Shown piece by piece: positions 33,900-44,584 of a stretch of DNA of 64,000 nt. The notes under the pieces are model-generated. The model saw nothing but the letters and a program-made list of their open reading frames with translations, searched no databases and was not told the origin of the DNA. The stretch is from Budorcas taxicolor (Eukaryota > Chordata > Mammalia > Artiodactyla > Bovidae), in NCBI RefSeq assembly GCF_023091745.1, contig NC_068910.1, positions 54,361,272-54,425,271 of the forward strand. The letters are read 5' to 3'. Every line of letters starts with the position of its first letter. The stretch's first letter is position 1. Both the position numbers and the translations under genes were made by a program.

Positions 33900-34115
33900 C
33901 CCCAGTGATGCTGCAAGCTCAGCTTCTATGCCTGGTGCCAAATCAAATCTCAGAGGCCAAGTTCTGGGTGAAGTAGAAGAGAACAGCTTTATTACTTTGC
34001 CCAGCAAAGGAGGACATGGTGGGTTCCTGGCCTCCAAGCTGTGCATCCCAACCCGGGAGGATGGGGTGAGGAGCTGAGTAGTTCAGGGGCGGGGCTGCTG
34101 AAAGATGAGGCTGTG
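33900..34115. repeat. ERV-LTR-like dispersed repeat, copy 2
   Basis: Related to 7885-8135: 'gtgatgctgcaagctcagct', 'aaatctcagaggccaagttc', 'agctttattactttgcccag' and 'tcccaacccgggaggatggg' line up in the same order. No retroviral coding sequence adjoins it. Confidence 0.55.
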
Positions 34116-34129
34116 TGCAGGGTCCACAC

Positions 34130-34370
34130 GTCTACTCTGTACATCTGTGTCTCTGTTCCTGCCCTGGAGCCAGGTCCATCTGCGCTGTTTCCAGATTCCG
34201 TGTATGCGTGTTAATATGTGGTACTTGTCTTTCTGACTTCACCCCGTACGACGGACCAGGTCTGTCCGCACCTCTGTGAGTGGCTGCTTCACTCTTTTCA
34301 TGGTGCGTGCGCCGCGTCTCCGCAGTCCACTCCTCCATCGGTGGGCGTGCAGGTGCCCAGGTCCCGGCTG
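34130..34370 (-). repeat. L1 3' fragment, antisense, old
   Basis: 'ttaatatgtggtacttgtct', 'tctgacttcaccccgtacga' and 'gtgagtggctgcttcactct' are a diverged, CpG-enriched version of the reverse L1 3' end. Confidence 0.65.
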
Positions 34371-34560
34371 CAGTCAGCAGCAGCGCTGCTCCTGTCTTGG
34401 TTAGCAACTGTGCGGGTTTGCCCTTTGGACCTCCGGGGAGGTCGGGGAGGCTTGAGTCTTGCCGATGAGGAACGGGGGGCACGAAGCCCCGCAGGGTCGC
34501 GCTGGGTTTGACCAGCTGCCCTTCCGTCGTGGGCGAGCCCGATGTGCCGTCTTCCCCCAG

Positions 34561-34747
34561 GCGTGCTGCGGCTCCTGGAGCACGGGGAGGAGTACGTGTT
34601 CACCCTGCCCAGCGCCTACGCCCGGTCCATCCTCACCCTCCCGTGGGTGGAGCTCGGAGGCAAAGTCAGCATCGCCTGTGCCAAGACCGGCTACTCGGCC
34701 ACCGTCATCTTCCACACGAAGCCTTTCTACGGGGGAAAGGTCCACAG
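34561..34747 (+). CDS. OSBPL10: OSBPL10 exon, lipid-transfer domain middle part
   Basis: The acceptor is 'cgtcttcccccag' and the donor 'ccacag|gtaggc'. Phase 1 in, phase 2 out. The two leading bases complete the glycine of MIGEG, then VLRLLEHGEEYVFTLPSAYA, RSILTLPWVELGGKVSIACA and KTGYSATVIFHTKPFYGGKVH follow. PWVELGG and KTGYSA..FHTKPFYGGK are the conserved beta-strand segments of the ORP barrel. The join to the previous exon (14 kb away) and to the next reads through without a break. Confidence 0.96.
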
Positions 34748-35911
34748 GTAGGCGGTGGCAGGGGCCGGGCCCGTGTCCGTCTGATCACGAGGCCCCAGGC
34801 CTCGTCTCTCCATCCGAAGCCTGGGTTCCAGCCGGGAGATGCGCTGATAATCAAAATCCAGTTAAGGGATCTTTTTCAGATGACGGGTCTCCTGGGGCAG
34901 AGCTCTGGACCCTTCCCGGCCTGGTGAGCTGCTGGTGGAGCACAGAGCAGAGAGCAGAGGGCTTCTGGGGTTACTGTCGCCTCTCGCTCCCCAGGCCTCC
35001 GCCTGACCTGTTCTGATACAGCTGGTCCATGAGCGCCACGCAACATCCTGAATCCTGTGTCTTTGAGAGCAGGACTGTTTCTCTCCTTTGGGAAGCTAGG
35101 AAGCATGCCTTAAGAAGAGGAAGGAGAGGGCTTGGAGCAGAGCTTCACCTCATTTTCATGGTTCTGGTTATAAGATTCTCTCCCTTTGGAGTAGATCACT
35201 GGATAAGCAAAGGAGGACTTTCTTATGCCTTTCTCTTGGAAAGTTGTCCTGGGTGGCGTTCACCTAGGGGTGGTGGATGGTGGTGTTCATCCCGGAAAGT
35301 GGACGCCCTCCTGGCCATTTTGGAGCTGGACACACTGGCTCCTAAGAGCCAATTGTGTGCATTTCTCCCCCACTCTGCGGCCCCTCGTCCTGCCTGATGG
35401 CTTGAGATCCACCAAGGTTGGGGCAGGGAAGAAATTCACAGAAGGGCTGCAAACCGGGTGTTTCCCTTGTGGTGAGCCTGTTGTTAGAGCGTTACCAGCA
35501 CAGCACAGACACCCTTCCCACAGGATCCGCCAGAGGATCCCAGGTGCACCCTGGGCCCCCAGCTGTGTCCAAGCTCAGGCGGAACGCTTCCAGGCCTGTG
35601 TTCAGAAACTCCACATTAATCTGGAGTGTGGATGAAAAGAGGAAAAGAGGCTCCTCCACCTCCCATTCCTGCTGTGTTATTCTGCCCACAGCAGGCTCCT
35701 AGGGAGAGGGAGTGGGCTCTGCCTTCACCCAGAGCTGAGCCCGAGTCCCCGGGCAGAGTGGGTGAGGCAAGAGGCCACGCACCTCCACCAGGGCCCTCGT
35801 ACACCAGGCCACAGGGAGTCGCCCTCGATGAGAGATTGAAAAGTTCTCCTGAGGCTCTTATGTTCTTTTGGTGGTTGAAATGTTCACTATTATTACTATT
35901 ATTATTATTAC

Positions 35912-36050
35912 TAAAAAAAGTTTTTTTGCCGCACCCCACAGCATGCAGGATCTAGTTCCGTTACCAGCGACCCTAGTTCCAGCAGGGTCAGACCCACCAC
36001 CTTGCAGTGGCAGTGTGGAATTTTAACCACTGGACCGCCAGAGAGGTCCC
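35912..36050 (-). repeat. CHR-type SINE fragment, antisense
   Basis: 'ttgccgcaccccacagcatg', 'caggatctagttccgttacc' and 'ccactggaccgccagagaggtccc' mark the reverse tRNA-related part. Confidence 0.8.
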
Positions 36051-36319
36051 AAAATGTACACTGTTAGATGCTATTTGAGGAAGAAGGGTGATTTCCACTG
36101 CAATAATAACATTTTGTAAAACCTTTGCATGTTTATCAAAACTAAGAAATTGATGAGATTCAACTAAACAACTCACAATAAAGAGCAATAAAGCACGTAT
36201 AATTTTAAGCTGCCTAATTTATTGTCAAAAATCAGTAAAGCAATATTAATTGAAAACAAACCGAGAAAACGGAGGAGGGAATAAATTAGGACTTTGGGAT
36301 TAACATATACATACTTTAT

Positions 36320-36508
36320 ATAAAACAGGTAAACAACAAGGACCTCCTGTATAGCACAGGGAACTCTACTCAGTATCTTATTATAAACCTATAAGTGAAA
36401 AGAATCTGAAAAAATATATATACATGTTCATATATGTGTGTGTAAACTATATGAATCACTGTTTTCTTGAAACTAACACACATCGTAAATTAAGAATACT
36501 TCAATTAA
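36320..36508 (+). repeat. L1 3' UTR end, sense
   Basis: 'ggtaaacaacaaggacctcc', 'tgtatagcacagggaactct', 'actatatgaatcactgtttt' and 'taagaatacttcaattaaaa' are the sense-strand artiodactyl L1 3' terminus with its A-rich end. Confidence 0.82.
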
Positions 36509-36509
36509 A

Positions 36510-36663
36510 AAAGCTAAGCATGGATGACCCAGAGAGATGTTATGGGGAGGGAGGTGGGAGGGGGGTTCATGTTTGGGAACGCATGTACACCCGTGGTGGA
36601 TTCATGTCAATGTATGGCAAAACCAATATAATCAAATAAAATTATATATAAAAAAAAAAAAAC
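36510..36663 (+). repeat. Ruminant L1 3' terminus, sense, with polypurine tract and poly(A)
   Basis: 'ggatgacccagagagatgtt' is followed by a G-rich tract (36541-36566), 'ggattcatgtcaatgtatgg' and an A13 run at 36650-36662. This is the 3' end of the young ruminant L1 family, severely 5'-truncated. Confidence 0.83.
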
Positions 36664-36897
36664 GCTGAGCAGTTAACATTGCTGCATCCTTAGACGTTAT
36701 TCAGATCTACCTGTTTGCCCACTGATGCTTTCCTTATCTGCTCAAGGATGTTAGATCACATTTTAAGAGCTAGTCTTTGAGCAAAAGAGCAGCCCCATTA
36801 AAAAAAAAAAATCTCTCGACGTGAGCACATCTTTTGAAGTCAGTCTGTGTTCTGAAAATCTCACAAAGTGTGTCCATTGCACTCTTTGTTCGTTCAG

Positions 36898-37080
36898 GGT
36901 CACAGCAGAAGTGAAGCACAACCCCACCAACACCATCGTGTGCAAAGCCCACGGGGAGTGGAACGGGACCCTGGAGTTCACCTACAACAACGGGGAGACC
37001 AAGGTCATCGACACGACCACGCTGCCCGTGTACCCCAAGAAGATCCGCCCCCTGGAGAAGCAGGGCCCCATGGAGTCCAG
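36898..37080 (+). CDS. OSBPL10: OSBPL10 exon, C-terminal part of the lipid-transfer domain
   Basis: The acceptor is 'ttgttcgttcag' and the donor 'tccag|gtggag'. Phase 2 in and 2 out. It reads (R)VTAEVKHNPTNTIVCKAHGE, WNGTLEFTYNNGETKVIDTT, TLPVYPKKIRPLEKQGPMES. GEWNG and the KKIRPLEKQ stretch are typical of the ORP10/11 subgroup. NPTNTIVCKAHGEWNGTLEF fits OSBPL10 better than OSBPL11. There are no disrupting changes. Confidence 0.96.
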
Positions 37081-40000
37081 GTGGAGACCAAGCTCTGCTG
37101 ACCTTAGCATGTGACCCAAGGGGCAGGGAGGACGTCTCAGGGGATGGGGCCAGAATCATGTTCTGATTCCTTTAGAAACTGGAGTTATCCTCCGGGCGTC
37201 ACTTAGGAATAGACCGGTTGTCGCTTTCAGTTTATTGTTCTGCAGTCATGGGGTAGAATGTGAAGACAGCCCGCCCGGACTTTACTGCCCGTCTTACAAG
37301 AATTTGTCAGCTCTGCTGGTCTGTTACTTAATCACTAAGTTAAGTACAGAGCGATGCTAGTAATCAAAAAACTGTGCAATTAAGCAGTGAGATACTTTTA
37401 TTTTCTTACCAGATTAGCTGTGGAAAAATTGACACTGGGTCCTGTGCAGGCAGGTGCCAGGTGCGCTGCAGGGACCGGAAGCTTTAAATTCGAGACTTCT
37501 CCTTTATTTTGTAGTCTGCTTCTGGGAATCTCATCTAAGGGAGAGTCCTTCAGTTCACAAAAGGTTTTAAAAATGAAATTTTTTTTTTTAATTAAACAAC
37601 AGACAGAAACCATTTAACAGTGCAGTGATTTGGAGAATGGTTAAGTGAGTAAAGGAGAACCCACTCTGTCCTATGAATATTCTGCAGCCACTTAACGTGA
37701 TGTTTATGCAAGTACAGAAGCAGAGTCTTCTGGAAATATGCCATTAAAATTTTTAAATCCAGGAGTTCAGCCAAGTTTGCCCCGCAGGCCAGATCGCACC
37801 TTGTAAACGATTTTTGTAAAATTTTGTGGGAACACCGCCGTGTTCATCTGTTTGCGGCCACCGTCTTGCGACAATACTAGTGAAACGGCCTGCAAAGCCT
37901 AAAATGTTGCCTCGCTGGCCCTCACAGGAGAACATTTGCTAGCCCCTGCTCTTATCGAAAAGCATGCTGCTCTATAGAAAGATGACATGGGATTAAAATG
38001 AAATCACAGATGATCCTGTGAAAGGGTTTGCCGTGACCAGAAAAGTTTGCCGCCAAATTGGAAAAGTGCTTATTATGTGGAAATGAGCCAGGGGTCCCAG
38101 TGTGTGTAAATAATACATTGTCACTGAGCTTACTAGAAAGAGGGCTGCGGTGTCCTGGAAATCTGGTTGAGCTGGGAGTCCCCCACTGGTGCTCATTGAT
38201 GAGAGTGTGACCTCCGTGTCGGAAGGGAGGGCGTGAACCCAGCCCAGTGAGCTGTGATGGGATGTGTCCCCCACCCACGTGGCCTCTGATGATGCCGGCC
38301 CCTAGTCAGGAGCCCTGTGGTTCCTGTCACAGTCCCCCTTGTTTCTGGCCTGGCTGTTGAGCACTAAACTCTGATGCCCTGAGCTAAGCATCCAAGGACG
38401 TCCGTGGCTTAGCTGGTCCTTAGGGAGCCTCTTCGAGCAGGGAGCCTCAGGCCCCTGCCTGGAGCAGAGCGGATGGGGGATGGAGTGTGGAACGGGAGAA
38501 GGGCGGGGGTTGATGCTTCTTGTCTCACACACGTGGACTTCCTGGCACCTAGAACTGGGCCGTCGGCAAACCCAGCTGTCCACCTTGTTGTCTCGTGGTA
38601 GGAATGGCCCAGAGGTGTGGTGTCTGCCATTTGGAGCACCTGAGCCCGCTTACATGCCCGCCAGCCAGGCCCCACCTGCAGAGGCCAAGGAAGGACCGCC
38701 CGGTTGCCTTGGCCCCACAGGGGCTTGGCCCCCCTCCCCACCACCCCGTGGAAGGGAACGCCTGCCCCATTGCGGGAAGAGAAGCTGCTTTTCATCAGGC
38801 GCCCCCGTCAGCGTGCTCACGATGCCCCGAGCCTGGCCTGCGTGCTGCTGCTGACCACCCCTGGCCTCCAGGACCTCCCTGCTCTCTGCGAAGGCTCCCT
38901 GGGCTTCCTTTTTGCTTTTCATGTTGACCTGCTCCTACCCTCCCAGCTCTGGAGGCTTTTCTGCCCTGCATTTCGGCCTGAGGTTCAGCGCCTTCCCCAG
39001 TGAGCCCTGGCCTTGCCCCTCCAAGGGTTTCTGGGTGGAGCCTGTGAATGAATGGGCAGAGCCCTTGAAGCGGGGCCGCTCCTTGCTCATCATCCCGTCT
39101 CCAGCCATGGGGGCTCTCTGCCCTCTAGTTTTGAGGCCACTATCCTATGATGAGACTTGTCAGGGGAAGTCCTGCCCTGGGAGCACCCCCACCCTAGATG
39201 TCCAGGCACCTGGTCATTCCCTCTGCACGAGATGTGCGTTGAAGGTGGGGGCAATGGAAAAGCCAGTTTGAGGCAGCAACCAGCCCACCCTGTCTGCTTC
39301 CACACCCCCTTTTCCTCTTTGAGCCCACCTCTTCCCCTCTAAGCTCTCAGGGTGCAGTAGGAAGAGCGAGGGCTGGGAGCCCGGTTGGACCTGGCTTCCT
39401 GCCCCGCTCCAGAGCTTTCTCCTGTGTACGCTGGGAGCTGGGAGGCCACTGTCCTGGGGCTTTGTGGGGTGGGCACTGACTGGGGCGGGGGCGGGCAGTC
39501 TGGCCTCTGCAGCCTGAGCCCAGCTCCCGTCCTGGACTCGGATTCCCCAGGAGGCTGCTGTCTTGGACAGCTTGGCCACTCCACTGCTGACTCTCTGGCC
39601 TAGGAGCTAACAGGGCGCCTGTGCTCAGCCTGCTGCAGAGGCATCCGTGTCCCCCAAGCCAGGGAGGGGTGCTCTCTGTGGAGAAGTCTGCTGTTCCCTT
39701 TGTGTGGAATCTGGGCGGGTTCTGATATGAGAAAGTGAGGAAGTGACCCTTCACCTAAATGTGGGTCCCCCCCAACTCAGCTCCAGGACAGAGTGGGACT
39801 AGTGGGGAGGTGTTTCCTCAGGAAGGAAGCTGATGGCTTCTCCAGTAAACAAATGAACAAACGAGTCTCACTTCGCATGTAGACACGGGCAGGTGGTGGA
39901 TCCTCCAGGTGTCTGTAACTCCTAGTCTGGGCTTCCCCTGCGGGAGCAGCCACTATTTGCATCCATCAACTTGCTGACCTCGGGCAGGTGGCTGCCCTGG

Positions 40001-40306
40001 GTGTGGGTCATCTTTTCTCTGCTTTAGGATGGGGTCCTAACATCACGTCTGTGTCACTGGTGTGTTGTGGTGATGAGTTAATGTACACTGCTTATAAACA
40101 AGGTACCTGCCGTGTGGAAGGGTCTGCGTGGATTCTGGCTGTAGGAGCAGCAGGATTCCTTCCATCACCCCTAGACTGGTCCCCTGGCGCTCAGAGCCCG
40201 GGAGGGTAGAGGGGATTCAGGGTTGGGTGCAGATGGGGCCCCGGGATCACAGCCTCGGGCCGCTGGCCGTGCCTGACTGCTAACTGTGCCCCCCATGTTC
40301 CCCCAG
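37081..40306 (+). other. OSBPL10: OSBPL10 intron, 3.2 kb
   Basis: The donor is gtggag and the acceptor ccatgttcccccag. I see no SINE or LINE of recent type, so this is the least repetitive intron of the window. 37560-38270 is AT-rich. 38300-39750 is GC-rich with several overlapping open frames on both strands and no protein family. Confidence 0.65.
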
Positions 40307-40460
40307 GAACCTCTGGCGGGAGGTGACCCGGTGCCTGCGCCTAGGGGACATGGAGGCGGCCACCGAGCAGAAGCGGCGGCTGGAGGAGAAGCAGCGGGCG
40401 GAGGAGCGGAAGCGGGAGAACCTCCGCGCGCCCTGGCGGCCCAAGTACTTCATCCAGGAG
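40307..40460 (+). CDS. OSBPL10: OSBPL10 exon, C-terminal helix region
   Basis: The acceptor is 'gttcccccag' and the donor 'caggag|gtgacc'. Phase 2 in, 0 out. It reads (R)NLWREVTRCLRLGDMEAATE, QKRRLEEKQRAEERKRENLR, APWRPKYFIQE. The highly charged EQKRRLEEKQRAEERKREN stretch is the conserved amphipathic/coiled helix after the barrel. The donor GTGACC is weaker than the usual GTRAGT, but the join to the next exon is exact. Confidence 0.95.
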
Positions 40461-42625
40461 GTGACCCGGCCGGCGGGGTGGGCGGGGGACGGGCAGGGAG
40501 GACGAGGGAGGGCTGGGCATGGCGGCCGCGGCCCCGGGGCCCTGAGTGCCCGCCGCTCTCAGGTTTCCTTTAGAGGAGCGCCCCTGCCGGGGGGGAGGCG
40601 CGCAGCGGGGGCGCGCTCTGGGCACCTAGCGCTTCACAGAGGCCGCAGACTGCTACTCCGTCTTCTATAGCAAGTTAATGGGAAAGGCCTGCCCAGCCCG
40701 TCTCCTCACCTGGGGAGGTTGGACCCTTCCTATGACAAGCACCTTTTTAGAGCTTTGCCTTTCGTGGGGCCAGTGGAATGGACTTGGAGGGAGAGACCGG
40801 TGGCGGTTGGGGAGGGTTGTCCCAGGTCACCAGCAATCCTGGGGAAACCACCCTCAGCCTGCTGGCCCACCTGCTGGTCAGAGCGCCATGTGCCCAGGTG
40901 TTTGTGGCGCAGCTGGGCGGCGTCCTGAGGACAGAACTGGGAGCAACAGAAGCGCGGGAGCCTCAGTGTTTCAGGCAGGCAGCCAGGAGTCTGAGACAGT
41001 CGATGAGAGAAACCGGCCGGTGGGGACCAGACAGACCCCAGCCTGTACTCAAAGGGGTGGATGCTACTCACCTCCAGGCCATCACAAGCCGATTCCCCAG
41101 TTTTCACGAGAAGCCAGAAATCAGAATTTCTGAGAGATCAGATACTCAGCTGGTGACGAGGAATCTGTAAAAGTTTAAACACTGAGAGCCAGTGGCAGTC
41201 TGTCTGGACTTTCTGTGTCTGGGCGCTGGCGGCGTCTTGACTTGCACTCCGTGGAAGGATGGCCCCAAGTAGCCGGAAGGCTGCAGGGAGAGAGGGTGAC
41301 CATGAGGTGGGCTGGAACCAGGGCTGTGGGCTGAGCGTCGGCCTCACGGTTGGCCGCTGCTTTAGACAGGAAGCCTGCTGGGGGACACTGGGAGCGGTCC
41401 CTGTCTGGAGGGCTTGCCCAGGGCAGGCGACTCTCTATTAGTCAGGGTTCCCCAGAGAAACAGCACAGAACCAACAGGGGATAGGAGCTCGTGTAGAACT
41501 ATGATGAGATGGTGGGGGCTGCAAAGCCACGAGATCTGTGGGTCGCAAGCTTGAACTGCAGGAGAGCCAGTGGTTTATTCAATCCAAAGCCTGAGACCCA
41601 GGGAGCTGATGGTGTGAACCTCAGCTCAAGGGCAGAAGTCCAGATGAGTGAGGCAAGACAGACAAGGCCGATCCTCACCTCCTCCCCCTCCGGTTCCACT
41701 CCGGCCAGGGAAGATGGGGCTATCCCCTCCCATGCACGGGGGCAGGGTGTCTACCGCACCCCCCCCACCCCCGACCCAACCCACATGCCACCCTCCTCCA
41801 GAAACACCTTTACTCAGGCTCAGAAACAAACTTAACTCGGGGCCGGTCACATCGACACATCAAAGTAGCCATCACGGGATCCCCCAGGATCTGACCGTGA
41901 GCTAGATCTCGTCTCCCAGAGACAACTACTCGCCGTGGCTTCTGAGGCACGCTGCATGTGAAGAAGTGGCAGCGAGTCCCATTCTTTCTCCTGCTAGAGG
42001 GTGTATAAAAGCTAGTCCATCTCTAACAGGCTTGAGGACACCTAAAGGGTGCAGACCAGCCCAGCCTGGTTGCCATGCAGTGCACTCCTCGAGGCTGGCG
42101 CCAGGTCCACATCGCCAGGAGTCTCAGCTTTTCCTCACCAGTACCGCTTGTGACTGGTGTCGTCTCCTGGGGCTGCTGGCGTGTTTGGGGCTGCCGCCTG
42201 CTGTGTGCCTTTAGTGGGCTGTAAAGTCGTTGCTTTGGGCAGGTTCCTCCTACTCAGGCCCTTGGGTTTTCTCTTCCCTGTCCGTTTATCCAAATACCTT
42301 CCTTTTTCCCTCCTGTCCTGCCCTTTCAAGGTGCTTTTTCTTTTGGGGCCAATTAATATCTTCCTTGACGGAAACCAAACAGGCCATCTGCCTCCTCTTT
42401 GTTGTTTTGGTCATTTCGTGGGGTTTCCTCCTGAAGTGGCAGAGGCGCAGGTCCCGTGGGCTCTAGGAGGGGTGGTGAGACCAGCAGCGTGGCTGGGCTG
42501 TGCGCCGTGAGGAGCCAGCGCTGCTCCGCAGGGTCCTAGGGGCTGGGCGGGGAGGACCCCTTTGCTTCTGCCCTCACCTCGCGGACAGGTCTGCACGTAT
42601 TGATGAGTCCTCCTGTCTCTTGCAG
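40461..42625 (+). other. OSBPL10: OSBPL10 last intron, 2.2 kb
   Basis: The donor is gtgacc and the acceptor gtctcttgcag. It is mostly single-copy, GC-rich at its start (40461-40620). An old dispersed repeat occupies 41434-41880. Nothing else is recognised. Confidence 0.65.
41434..41880. repeat. Old MER/LTR-like dispersed repeat, family not assigned
   Basis: The opening 'tattagtcagggttccccag' plus 'agaaacagcacagaaccaac', and the end 'catcaaagtagccatcacgg', are the typical borders of a common mammalian repeat ('tattagtcagggttctccag' ... 'ccatca'). The interior is diverged and contains a C-rich tract (41756-41775). Confidence 0.55.
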
Positions 42626-42670
42626 GGTGACGGCTGGGTGTACTTCAACCCCCTGTGGAAGGCACACTGA
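42626..42670 (+). CDS. OSBPL10: OSBPL10 last coding exon and stop codon
   Basis: After 'gtctcttgcag' the exon reads GDGWVYFNPLWKAH and ends with TGA at 42668-42670. GDGWVY is the conserved C-terminal signature shared by ORP10 and ORP11. FNPLWKAH fits ORP10. The upstream exon ends exactly on a codon, so the phase is 0. Confidence 0.95.
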   Translation, partial: GDGWVYFNPLWKAH

Positions 42671-42716
42671 TGGGTGGAGATGCAGAGCTTTCAGAAATAG
42701 CCCTGATTTTGTAGCA

Positions 42717-42722
42717 ATTAAA
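42717..42722 (+). terminator. OSBPL10: Candidate proximal poly(A) signal ATTAAA
   Basis: ATTAAA lies 47 bp after the stop codon and is followed by the GT-rich 'gtggtacggtgtcaaggttc'. It would give a very short 3' UTR. Use is unproven. Confidence 0.45.
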
Positions 42723-43921
42723 GTGGTACGGTGTCAAGGTTCTGGTCTTCCCTGAGGCCACCTGAGAGCCCTCAAGACGCGGCACCTGAGATTCTGTTGT
42801 GAGCGATGCGCCCCCAGACTCTGCTGTGGGATCGAGCTTATTCAAGAGCCACTTGGGCTTGCGTGTGCACATGTGTCTGTGCGCAGAGCTCCCTGCACAC
42901 CGTCTGTTCACACGCACGTGCTCTGTCTGCTGGGTATCACTACACGTGGAAATCCCACACTTACCAACAGTGACACGGGTGATTATGAGCTCCTTTTTAT
43001 CAATACGGTTTCAAGTTTTCTAGTTTTCACTTTTGCCAAAAAACGTTTTGCACTCACAAAGTATTCTCCAGTTGATGAGTCCTGTCCAAACGAAGGTGAA
43101 CAGGCGTGGCCGGACTGCCGTCCGTCTGGTGGAAGGTGGCCGCTGCTCCCCGTTATGGCTGGGATTCCCACTCTGCCCCCAACTTCGTTGTTTGTTTGTC
43201 CATGCTGAAGACAGATCATCTGCATCTCCTGCGGGATGGGGAGTAGGCAGGAAGCTGTTACAGGTCTAGGCTGGAGCCTTCCCGGATGGAGCGCCCGTTC
43301 GGGGGAGCCATGGCCAGGCCTGCCTTGGGACGGTCCTCCCACGTCCTTGCCCCAGAAGCTCTCTGATGATTTCTTATGCTCAAAGCGCTAGTCATACAGT
43401 TTTCAGAAGCTGCTGCTTTCATGGCAGAAAACAAGTCCTATGGAGACTTCAGTACTTTTATCTTTGGGAAAAGGGCTTTAGAAGTGAGACATACGCATGC
43501 ACGTACAAGCACGCACTACCACAGCCTTGCATTTCGTTTGGGGAAGGAGAAAAGAATGCCCAGTGGATTTTTTTTCTTTTTTAGTGCATCTCCCTCTCTT
43601 GTTTGACCCAAACTCTGCGAGGAAACCACTGTGACTAAAACACCCATGCAGCCTGCCTAAGTGTTCCATGGTTTCAGTTCTGTTTCAGTCTTCAGCCTTT
43701 ACAAATGTGGTCAGGACATGACCAGAACATAAAGCAAGGAGAAAATGAAGTATTTGATCTTTGCTCAATGCTTAATTTATTTTTTACTGTGCCACTCTGA
43801 GAATATTTATACAATCCAGTAGCATGAATGCTTCTCTGTAGTAATACTAATTCTGTGCCTTTCGTCTGCTTTCTTAAGACCAATTGTTCACACTTTGTAG
43901 ACATTAGACAAATATATTTCG

Positions 43922-43927
43922 ATTAAA
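43922..43927 (+). terminator. OSBPL10: Candidate distal poly(A) signal ATTAAA
   Basis: ATTAAA is followed within 20 bases by the GT-rich 'ctgcgtgtctgtgcttgat', a good downstream element. It closes a repeat-free tract that begins at the stop codon. Confidence 0.45.
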
Positions 43928-43945
43928 TACTATACTTATCTGCGT

Positions 43946-44584
43946 GTCTGTGCTTGATTTTCAGGGATTCCAAAGTTCTGTTGGAATTGGTGGCTCTGCA
44001 TGAACTCATATTTTATTGATTAGTGTTCATTTGATGTGAACAGCCATTATATTTCCATCAAAACAGTGTTTTAAACACATTAAACATTATATATAGATAT
44101 TTTCTCATAAGGTCATAAAATTTAACTTATATCCAGGGAATGATCTTGTTGTGAGAAGCGACTTACCAGGCAAAATGATAAGGTAAGCCTGTTCTGGTTC
44201 ATTGTCTTAAGACATCTGGGAGAAGGAAATGGAATCATTTTATTTCTGAGAGGGAAAGCAGAATAGATGTATTCTGAGAGGAAAATCTTTAATGAGGAGA
44301 CTGCAAAGTAATCACTGTGGTGTTTTTAGATGTTCCAGTGTTATGCCAGAGCATAAACCATCTGGGAGGTAAAAAATGGAGATCCATCACTTTTCCTTGT
44401 TTTGGTCATGGCGGGGAGTTCATTTGGCCTTTTAAAATATTGTGAAACATCATATAAAGAATTACATAAAACATATTACAGTTTCAGGAATAATTATAAA
44501 CAAACACCCATGTACCCACTGCCTAGGGAAAGAAACCTGTTTGTCCACACCTTGAAAGCCACCTTTGTGCCTCTGCAGAATTGT
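43946..44584. other. Intergenic, no gene seen
   Basis: AT-rich sequence without recognisable coding potential. 44430-44580 could be an old repeat edge. Nothing else is identified. Confidence 0.5.

Larger units (their letters stand above)
20402..34560 (+). other. OSBPL10: OSBPL10 intron, 14.2 kb, with full-length BovB
   Basis: The donor is gtaagc and the acceptor cgtcttcccccag. Contents are Bov-tA copies (20781, 22375, 28986, 29575), a 21-bp minisatellite (21636), old dispersed repeat (21360-22370), antisense L1 pieces (22625, 31343, 32491, 34130), BovB (24154-27624 and 31640-32490), a CHR fragment (27868), a DNA-transposon remnant (29370), a TA/CA microsatellite (31382) and LTR-like sequence (33900). 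Stretches 23430-24140, 27640-27860, 28000-28970, 30010-31330 and 32680-33890 look single-copy, with no recognisable exon. Confidence 0.7.
34748..36897 (+). other. OSBPL10: OSBPL10 intron, 2.15 kb
   Basis: The donor is gtaggc and the acceptor ttgttcgttcag. It holds a CHR fragment (35912-36050) and L1 3' ends (36320-36662). 34748-35880 appears single-copy, with nothing recognisable. An ATT-repeat (35888-35910) precedes the SINE. Confidence 0.7.
1..43945 (+). other. OSBPL10: OSBPL10 locus, 3' half of the gene (6 coding exons plus 3' UTR)
   Basis: Six exons with AG/GT boundaries join in frame (phases 0, 0-1, 1-2, 2-2, 2-0, 0) to give 398 residues and a stop. The product is the C-terminal half of an ORP-family lipid-transfer protein. 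Established knowledge: ORP10 works with ORP9 at ER-Golgi and ER-endosome contact sites, exchanging phosphatidylserine and PI4P, and has an N-terminal PH domain, whose exons would lie upstream of this window. OSBPL10 was chosen over its paralogue OSBPL11 because of the segment around HEHPMADD, the NTHVWTKSKFMGMSVGVSM stretch and the C-terminus DGWVYFNPLWKAH, all as I remember the human proteins. The right-hand limit is the second candidate poly(A) signal and is uncertain. Confidence 0.9.
42671..43945 (+). other. OSBPL10: Probable OSBPL10 3' UTR
   Basis: Largely repeat-free sequence follows the stop codon up to the second ATTAAA with a GT-rich region downstream. Length (about 50 bp or about 1.27 kb) depends on which signal is used. 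The true end could lie still further right. Confidence 0.5.

Noticed and set aside
6931..42670. Gene could be OSBPL11 instead of OSBPL10
   Set aside because: The first exon alone (EETELGVMEDQRS, HLISQLKLGMDLTK) would not separate them, but HEHPMADD, NPTNTIVCKAHGEWNGTLEF and the C-terminus FNPLWKAH fit OSBPL10 as I remember the proteins. An alignment would settle it.
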